From positions 353,852 to 417,851 of the forward strand of contig SIJG01000007.1 of NCBI GenBank assembly GCA_023374025.1: a stretch of DNA of 64,000 nt, in the 5' to 3' direction. Below, piece by piece: positions 56,101 to 64,000 of the stretch. A program made the position numbers and the translations under genes. The notes under the pieces were generated by a model. The model was not told where the DNA came from and did no database searches. It was given only the letters and a program-made list of their open reading frames with translations. Source of the DNA: Heterodera schachtii. Lineage: Eukaryota; Nematoda; Chromadorea; Rhabditida; Heteroderidae. Within the stretch, counting starts at the first letter, position 1. Every line of letters begins with the position of its first letter.

Positions 56101-57723
56101 GCTCATCATGTTGAAGCCGTTCATACAAAAAGTCCAAGGAATAGTCCAACAAAGCGCGTTCAATGTTGGACAAAGAGCCTAAAAAATTTGAATGGCCATA
56201 AGGGACAAATTCTTCGAAAATTTTGCACATTTTTTTAACGATAATTCATTAAAATTTACCGAAAAAAAATTTTTGTAGCATTATTTTTTTTTGAAAAAGT
56301 TGTCCCGAAAATTCCAAAAAAAATTTTTTGGCACAACCCCTAATATAAATTTCTGTTTTTCGCCCCGGCGAAGATAATTTTTTTTTTTTTTTGAAAAACA
56401 ACACTGAAAAAAATTTTGTTAAAAAAATTCTACGAGTGCCCTCCCTAAACTCTTTTTTCCCGGATACGACCCCATTTTGACTATTTTTCGCTGTTTTTAA
56501 TTTAATTTTAGATAAAAATTCTAATTAAAAAAACGAATTTTCGACTTTTTGTTCGAATTCGGGTTCGGGATTCGGAATGGGCAAAACAAAACACACACAC
56601 CAATAAATGCGTAGCTTCGTCCACCGCTGCCCACCCTCGGGAAGCGCAATGAGTGCCATTTGGTCACCACTTCTTCGGCCGGGTACACCGTGCCGTCGGT
56701 CGGCCCCACCGCCTCGGTTGGGCCAAATTCCGCGACACAACGCGCGGCTGTCGCGTCACCAATGGGCGCACCGGGGCTGGTGATGTTCGGCAACAGGGCA
56801 GCCTCGGCATAGAATTGGTGCCAAAGTTGGCGCAACTCTCCGGCAGTCCGTGGAAGCCGTGGAGGCGGTGGTGGCACCATTTTCATTTTTGGCATTTTTA
56901 ATGCCATTTTCGTCGCCGTCCGATGGCACAAATGGCGGCGGAAAAAAGCGTTGGAGCAGTGCCCAGAGGGAGCGCACGCGCTGCACATCACCGATGCCCT
57001 TGCGGTGCCGAATGTTGCGCTCAATGAATGCCGCATTTGCGTCGTCCAGCAAAAAGTCAAAGTCCAACTCGGGCCGAGCCGGCGGCGGCGGCACCACTGA
57101 AAAGAGCGAAAGAGTCAAAGCGGTGAATGCCAATGATATTACACATTTTTTGTGATTTTTTTTTAAATTTTAAAGACATAAAAACATATTTCATGGGGGT
57201 TCCGGGGGTCGTTTGATCACGAATCTACTGACATCACGTTTATGACTCCGAATCCCGGACCCGGACTCTTACAAAAATTGAAAATCACAATTAAAAAAAT
57301 ATACAAATTTAGACAACAAAATTGCTCAAAAAGCAAGCTTAAAGTACTTCAAGCTCAAACCTAGAAATTTTTCAAGAAAAAAAATTCTTAGAAATTTTTG
57401 AAAAAATTCAAAAATTTTTAGCGATTTTTTTTTTCTCGAAATTTTACGATGATTTACTAAATTTTTCTCTAAAATTTTCGTAAAATTTTTTTTTAATTTT
57501 TCCGAGGGGGCGGGGGCGACGGGGGAGGAATGAGTTGCTCCCAAAGCATTGAGTCAAATAAATTCAGGAAATTAAGCCATATTAAAAAAAAGTAATGTAA
57601 AACTCTACCCAGTTTCCGTGTACATGGCGAATTTGGTGCTGTGTGTTTCTGTTCAGCAGCTGAACACAAGAAACGCCGGCCGAACCGCGAAAAAGCGGCA
57701 AATCTTTGATGGTTCATTGTCAT
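53106..57723 (-). CDS. sars-2: Mitochondrial seryl-tRNA synthetase
   Basis: A class II synthetase that charges mitochondrial tRNA-Ser. Exons: 57723-57609, 57096-56878, 56837-56601, 56178-56050, about 55646-55550 (end unclear), about 55200-55016 (start unclear), 54954-54825, 54351-54248, 53744-53592, 53256-53106. The first exon has an Arg-rich mitochondrial targeting start ([18 protein letters not shown]). Exon 2 resembles the N-terminal tRNA-binding arm ([11 protein letters not shown]). The catalytic core shows [24 protein letters not shown], motif 2 ([12 protein letters not shown]...[14 protein letters not shown]), [11 protein letters not shown] and [18 protein letters not shown]. The last exon ends with motif 3 ([18 protein letters not shown]). 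Residue choice such as [16 protein letters not shown] matches the mitochondrial rather than the cytosolic form. Exons 2 and 3 join only if a 42-base GT-AG intron (56838-56877) is removed. The exon 4-6 junctions are not settled. Confidence 0.9.
53765..54200. repeat. Minisatellite, about 81-bp unit
   Basis: Four to five copies of GGCATTGAGGGAGAAAATAA, TGGCAAATTTCGCTGTTTGC, ATTGTAGGAGAAAATAATGG and CAAAATGGTACCGTTTTTTT. Open minus-strand frames across it are artefacts. In an intron of the SerRS gene. Confidence 0.92.
55322..55396 (-). pseudogene. tRNA-like sequence, acceptor stem unpaired
   Basis: The minus strand has an excellent A-box (TAGCTCAGTGGTTAAGAGC) and B-box (GGGTTCGAGTCCC). The 5' acceptor (GCAAAAG) cannot pair with the 3' end (CGGCCGA), and the anticodon stem is poor. 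Probably a dead or chimeric tRNA copy, in a SerRS intron. Confidence 0.5.
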
Positions 57724-58342
57724 GTCAAAGAGAGAATTTGCATAAATTCGGGACAGTTAAAATTTAAAAAATGGACCATTTTTGAACCGTTTAACAAATT
57801 GACTGAAAAACATTTAAAGCGGCGACTTTTTATAGAAAAATAACAAAAACAGAAAAAACAAAAACAAAAAATGTTACATAAATTTGAAAATGAAAACAAA
57901 AAAAAATAATATAATAATAATTAAAAATTGAAATAATAATAACTAGAGCCCGGAAACATTGCGAATTTGTCCCTAAATATTTTTGCGGGATGTGATCAAG
58001 CGGGACAGGAACAGATTTTATGCTGAAAATTTCAGATTTTCCTTATTGGTAACTCCCCTTAAAAATTCCGCGAAATTTTTCCAAAAATAGCAATTTTATA
58101 TTTAAAAAAGGGTCGTCGTCCGGTTCGATACTATACCCTGGGACAGTCCCAAACGAGGAATTAATCCCACAATTCCAAAAAAAAAATGCGGGATTTATTG
58201 CGGATTATGAATCCAGCAAAATCCCGTGTGGGGCTCTAATAATAACAGACAGAGACAGACAGACACACACAGCAAAAATATCAGCGGGAGATTGATTGAT
58301 TTGATTTATTGTATTTGATTCAGTTATTATTTTATTTGTGGG
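57724..58342. other. Gap between two minus-strand genes
   Basis: The GTF2H1 3' flank and the SerRS upstream region. An inverted TAGAGCCC...GGGCTCTA pair (57943-58239) marks a degraded repeat. At about 620 bases the spacing is wide for a nematode operon. Confidence 0.45.
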
Positions 58343-61300
58343 TCATTTTTTGGGCCTTCTCGTGGCAGCGGCGTTTTGGAATGCCAAAAAGCGACGGCGT
58401 GCCAACGACAGTTGGGCCCGGCATTGTTGGAACTGAAAAACCAAACCAAATTAAATTAAATAATGTCAAAGTATTCGAAATTCAAATTCTATTTTTTTAC
58501 TTATTTTTTTTTTGATTCCCGGAAATTTTTTACTGAAACAAATTTAATTGGACTACGCCATTTCAACAAACAAAAAATTGTTTATTTCTTAGTATTTGTC
58601 GTGATAGAAAAATAAAAAATTTTTTTTCAAAATTTTCCCAATTTTCGGTACCATGCCAAACCACCTGTACTAGTATAGTACACAAACGTGTTGTACCATT
58701 AGGGCACAGTCAAAAAACAAACAAAACAAACATTAAAAATGTTCCTACATAAATTTGTCCGAATTGGCGCTCGCCATCCATAAGTTGGGTTTGCTCAAAT
58801 TTGGTCAATGTTTCATTCATTCGGACAATCTGCAACAAAAAAGAAGGAAATAAAGTTTCATAAAATGAAAATTTGTTTCACTTTTGTTCCGATATTTATT
58901 CATTCATTCACCAACACCCACTTTTTGCTCCAGTTCAGGCGTCCGGGCCGGAAAACAATGCCAAAAATGTCGGAGCAGTTCAGCGAGGCAAGCGTGCACA
59001 ACACGGACCTGTTCAGTGTCGGGTTTGCTCAGTTCCTTTAAAATGGAAAATTTAAAAAAAAAATGGAAAATTTGAGGGATGGCAATGGTGAATATGGTGG
59101 TACCTTGAAATTGACGGAAACCGCCGTTTTGGCTTCCGCCCGCTCAATTTCTTCGTCAATGTCGTCCAAATGGTGGGCAGTCAGCAAGTCAAAAAAGGCA
59201 ATTTGGTTATTCTGTGAAAAAAAAAATTAATAATTTTGGAAAAAAAATTCGATTGGAGGAATTCAAAATACTGTCAATTTTCTTAAAAATTTTAAAGGGC
59301 TAGGCGGGATAAAATTATGATGAAAATGAAGTTTTTTTTTTAAATTCTTTTAAAAAATCCAAAATTTTCACTGTTGGTGGCGATCGACACCGTCGTCCCC
59401 CGCCCCGGTTGGCCAAATTTTTTTTTTTTTGTAAAAGTGCGCCGCAAAAAAGCGGTTTGAAAAGCAAAAAAAAAAAAAGAGGGTCGTCGATTTATATTGC
59501 CGGACCTTTTCGTAAAAATCTCATTTAAGCCCCCCCCCCCCCCTCTTCATGTATGTCAAAAATTTCAAAAAATTCGGTTCCATTATTCCCCATTTCTGCC
59601 AACCCTTCCTCCCTTCAGTCGGACCTCTTCCAAAACGCTTCCGCTCCGTTCCAATGCGTCCGTCAGCGCCGTCTTTGCCCTCGTCATTTGTTCGTCGGTT
59701 GGCGGTGCCGCGCAATGCTTTGGCACATTGTAAGCGGCCAATGGGCAATACGCGGGCCGCACATTGTCCAACTCGGCAAGCTCATTGCTCTGGAGCAATT
59801 TGTTTTATTATTAAAATGAAGTAATTAACTTATTAATGAGTTAATTATAATGGCAACAATTGAAACCGAAAGTTTAAAGAAAAAAAAAAAAAAATTTTTT
59901 TAGCCCTTTTTTAAATTTTATGATGATGTTAGTGTTTTTTCAAAAAAAAAATTCTAAAAATTTTTATAAATATATTTTAAAGGTTTTTTTTTAATTTCTA
60001 ATAATTAATTACCCAGTTTGAAAATTTAAAAATTTTCGGTGGGGGAGAAAAGTAATGCACCCTCCTGGACTGATTAATTAACCACCAATTAGGTAATTGC
60101 ATTTTGATTAAAATTAATTTTAACACCATCATCACCTCCAATTCCAATTGATATTCCTCGGACGAGTGCCGTCCATTATCATCATCATTTTGTTCATTTT
60201 GACCCGTTTCCGTGGCACAACCATTCTCATTGAGTGCATTGCCCTGTTAGAAATCATTTAAGAGTCAGGATTAGTTCTTTTCCCGATGGAATTTAAAAAA
60301 AAAATTTCAAAAATTAAAAATTTTATTAGAAAATTCCAAGAAAAAAATTTCGAAAACTTTTCTAGCGATTTTTTGGAAAACTTAGTTTTGCCCCCTCCCT
60401 CGCCCTATCCCATTACATTCGGTGCCATTGGCTCGTGCCGTGTGCGTCCCGCTGCGCTGTCGTTGTCCACCTCGGCCATTGTTGTCTCCAACACCCGTTC
60501 CGAGTGATAATTGCACCGACGGACCAACAACCGTTTGGCAACGGATGAACCACGGACGGAAATTCGTGCGGAACGCTAAAATTCAAAAAAAAAAAAATCT
60601 ATTTTTCAATGTTTAGCCAATGTAGAAACCACCAACCATTTCTGAAAGGATCCCAAAGTCCTCGTCAATGTACGACAGGTCCAAATGCCTTTTGAGTGTC
60701 CGTTGTCCCTTGGCAATCAGATTGGCCATATCTGAAAAGTTGGTTTGCGATTAACCAAGGACGGTCCCAGCAGGGAGAAAGGGTGAAATGAAAATCCGAA
60801 AAGTTGGCAGAAAAACATATTCCTGAATCCCTAAAGGTCTAACAATAAATCCAAGGGCTGCCGCTTTGAGCAGTTTGGGAAAATATTTTTTGTAGAGAAT
60901 TTGGTTAGGTTTTACTGTTTTTGTAACGAAATTTTATATTTATATCATCAATTTTTGACACCTCTTGGTGGGAAAAAATATTGGAAAATTTTATTTAATT
61001 TTAGATAAAAAAGAAATACGATGGATTTTGAAAAATGGCATAAAAGTCTTTTGCGAAGACCCTTTTTTTTTGTTTTTTGCGGCACGTTTTTTTAAGTTTT
61101 GGGCTAATTTGTAAGAGGGGGAGGAGGAGTCGACCACTCCTTGTGCCATTAAACCATACCTTTCTCGTCCATTTTGGCACAGTCAGCAAATGGGTCGTCC
61201 AGTGCCGTCGTTGTTGTGCCACTGCCGGCGGCCTTTGACGTGCTCGGCACATCCGCCGGAGTGTTGCGCTGGCGATGGAAATAATGGGACTGGAAGAATC

Positions 61301-63649
61301 GGGTCCAAAATTCTTGCTCGCTCAGCTCATGCGGCACCAACTCCAAGTGCTTTTGTTCAACTGAAAAAAAACAAAACATTTTTTTTAATTGCAATTAAAT
61401 GTTGAAAGCATTATTTGAATTAAATCCAAATTTAAAATTAAATACAACCCAAAATGAGAAGAATATAAAAAATAGGTAAATAAAAATGCGTAAATTTTCA
61501 AAGCAATGAAAATTCAATTTTTTTTTTTTTAAACTAAAAATCAAAATTCGATGGAATATTTTTACTGTTTCTTGTTGTTCTGGTTCTAAAGCGTTCCATA
61601 GTGCTCGTACAATTTTTTTTTAAACCCGAATTCCGTTACAAATTTCAAGAATTAGATAATGTGGAATTTTTTTCAAAAATATAGGAGGATTGACCCGAGT
61701 AGTATATTTCATTTCTCCACTCACAAATCAGTGGAAACAGTTCGTTTCCATTCCGTTTCACGTCGGAAATTTTTTGTTTTTTTTAATTTTCTAACGTTTT
61801 TTTTCAAAAAAAAAAAAAATTTCTGCCGAGTTATTAATAAATAAATATAATTGTTCTGTGATTTATTGAATTACCCGCGGGATAAGTGCGAAAAATGGCC
61901 TGAATTGTTTCGGCGGTCAAATTCAGCCGAATGCCGTTGATGCCCTCGGAATGGACAATGGAACTCAGAAAACCGCCCGACACTCCGACGCGTTGTTGCG
62001 GTTCAATGCCACCACCGGTACCACCACCACTCGTCTCACCACCGCCTTTGCCACCGTCCTGTGGTTTGTGGTATTTAAACAAACAAATACCGTAACCAAA
62101 AATACACCGTAAAATTGGGGGGAAAAAATGGCATAAAAATAGATAAAAATGCAGCGAAAGCTGAATTTTAGTTAATATTACCAAAAAAAAAAAAAAATTT
62201 TTATTTCGCTATGATGGAGAAAGGGATAAATACAAAAAATTTTCTTGAAAGAAATTTTTTTGAAAGAATTTTAATATATTTTTTTTTGTTGCTAGGAAAA
62301 CACCTCAATTCTCTAAGAAAGCATTCAAAACAATTTTTCGAAAAATTGTTTTAGGCTAAAAATAAGGTTTTTTTTTTTTGAAAACCTAAGTGTTACTGAA
62401 AATAATTTTTCTGAATTCCCAGAGAAAAAAAAAACAACTAATTTTTCACCAAAAGGCAATTCATTACCGTTTTATAATGAAAGGACCAAAAGTCGGACGG
62501 AGTGATCAGTTTGGAGGCCACCAAATGCTTGTACATGTCCAACAAATGCGCATTTTGTTGCAGAATTTGCTGCTTGGCCTCCCGCTCGCGCTCCGAGCCG
62601 CCCTTGGCCGACTGTTGGGCCATCTTCAAAAAAAAAAGAACAATAAAAGTCCATAAAAATGCATCAATTAGGGGAACAGGACAAAATCAAGCCGCCGAAA
62701 TCCCGCCGAGACAAAATCACGCCGCTAGAAATTTTTTAAAAAATTTTCAAACCTAGAATTTTTTCAAGAAAAAATTCTTAGAAAATTTTTTTATAAGAAA
62801 ATTTAAAGAAAAAAAAATTTTGAAAAATTTTCAGCGATTTTTTTTTTTGGAATTTTATGATAAATTACTAAGTTTTTTGAAAATTTTCCAAAAAAAATTT
62901 TTTTTTTTCTTTGAAATTTTCTATAAAAAAATTTCTAAGAATTTTTTCTTGAAAAAATTCTATGTTTGAAAAATTTTTTAAAAATTTCTAGCGGCGTGAT
63001 TTCGGCCGGCGTGATTTTGGGGTGCACCCTCAATTAGCCATTGTGTTTAATCTCTGTTATTGCGCCAATCCCTTGCGTAATTTTCAAACCCCAAAAAAAT
63101 GGGAAATGATTCCTATAAAAAATAGGGGTTCTAACAAATCCGATTTCACTAATCCATGGGATAGGGAATTCAATTTTTAGTTGAATTTTCGGCATCTCCC
63201 TAGTCAATGACATTTTAATTTTTTTCGTGATTTTCCCAGCAAAAATGATTACTATTAAGTTTTGTTTAGTGGGTAAAATTCTTCATGCATCACGCGATTG
63301 TTTTACCAATTTTTTTTCAAGAAATTCTCAAAATACCTATGAATAGAAAATACGGTTTATAAAAAATTTTCAGACATACCATTCCAAAAATTTACAAATT
63401 TTGCTGTCCATGGCTCCGACAATTCCCCCCAAAAAAAACTATTAAAAAAATGAATGAATATGCCTGGTTGACAAGCTGACGATGTCGGACCAACGCCTGC
63501 TGCAGCATTTCCTTGACCAGGTCCCGCTCGGCCACCAACTGCTCCTGACTGTGTGCCGGGTTCATGAACACAAATGTTGCCTGGTCATCGTTGAACATGC
63601 ACAGCTGCAGCTGCACCTTTGGCTTGTTTGGCGGTGAAATGCGTTGGCC
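58343..63649 (-). CDS. gtf-2H1: TFIIH core subunit p62 (GTF2H1), 5' end missing
   Basis: A core subunit of TFIIH, the complex for RNA polymerase II initiation and nucleotide excision repair. Visible exons: 63649-63464, 62623-62468, 62058-61875, 61360-61160, 60731-60637, 60575-60417, 60243-60136, 59789-59625, 59211-59104, 59035-58922, 58829-58749, 58432-58343. Matches to human p62 in order: the end of the PH domain ([14 protein letters not shown]), the first BSD domain ([16 protein letters not shown]), [20 protein letters not shown], the second BSD domain ([18 protein letters not shown]) followed by [13 protein letters not shown], then [10 protein letters not shown], and C-terminally [20 protein letters not shown]. 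The first exon or exons, encoding the start of the PH domain, were not found before 64000, so the gene is partial here. The intron after the first visible exon begins GC. AATAAA lies 7 bases after the stop. Intron 2 has no exon-like sequence; intron 1 carries a transposon. Confidence 0.93.
62672..63029. mobile_element. 358-bp transposon with 8-bp target duplication
   Basis: Flanked by TCAATTAG at 62664-62671 and 63030-63037. The ends are GGGAACAGGACAAAATCA and the inverse of GGGTGCACCCCAAAATCA. Inside, GCGGCGTGATTTCGGCCGG repeats mirror the left arm. Same family as 39781-40211. In an intron of GTF2H1. Confidence 0.85.
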
Positions 63650-64000
63650 TAAAAAATTGCGGAAAATTTTTTCGAAAAATTGGGCATTAGGCGAATTTTT
63701 AGGATTGTTTTTTCAATATAACCCTGGTGAGATCAACCATTTCGTCCCGTTTTCAGTTCAAAAAATCATGTTTTTTTTTCAATGTGTCGAGTGATCAGTG
63801 GTGACCCCAAAAATCTCAATTAAAAATAGCGCCAAAAATTCCATATGGGAGCGGGGACGAAAAATTTTCGGCACAATTCAAAAAACTGAAAATTTCGAAT
63901 CCATAGTGTCCGATATTAAATTTGTTACCATTCCTGTATGGGGTTCGGAATGGCCAAAACAATGACTTATATACCTAACTCAAGACCAATGGCCCCGAAA

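Overview
This 64 kb window is eukaryotic. It is AT-rich, its genes are split into many small exons by short AT-rich introns, and most products match animal proteins. Nematode-like features include a BAF-1 with the C. elegans-type ending, a UDP-galactopyranose mutase and a compact gene layout. A high share of GC-AG introns points to a tylenchid plant-parasitic nematode such as Globodera or Heterodera, but that placement is inference. I rebuilt exon structures by hand from splice sites, reading-phase continuity and recalled family motifs; no search was run.

Layout, left to right: a short kinesin-4/KIF21-type motor gene (minus, 491-4659); a PRCC homologue (plus, 5061-7881), divergent from the kinesin; UDP-galactopyranose mutase (plus, 8829-13040); a small putative secreted Cys-rich protein (plus, 13724-15750); a repeat- and GC-rich gap; a 10.5 kb gene for a divergent adenylate-kinase-like protein (plus, 19825-30311); a second repeat-rich gap; barrier-to-autointegration factor (minus, 33129-34545), divergent from N-terminal acetyltransferase NAA10 (plus, 35179-37312); an SLC41 magnesium transporter (plus, 37965-44145) with a tRNA-Ile on the opposite strand of one intron; an unrecognised gene starting MGTQNSK (minus, 44946-49918); mitochondrial seryl-tRNA synthetase (minus, 53106-57723); and TFIIH subunit p62/GTF2H1 (minus, 58343-63649), whose 5' end lies beyond the window.

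The genes are mostly unrelated housekeeping functions: motor transport, splicing-associated protein, cell-surface sugar synthesis, chromatin, protein N-acetylation, Mg2+ transport, mitochondrial translation, and transcription and repair. I see no operon or gene cluster with a shared job.

Introns and gaps are dense with non-autonomous inverted-repeat transposons, four of them with clear 7-9 bp target-site duplications. They also hold five minisatellites, decayed tRNA-like sequences and many C or G homopolymers. The observations most worth checking are five GC-AG introns, single-base frame breaks in UGM and SLC41 (and probably PRCC), the apparently catalytically degenerate adenylate-kinase-like gene, and the transposon families.
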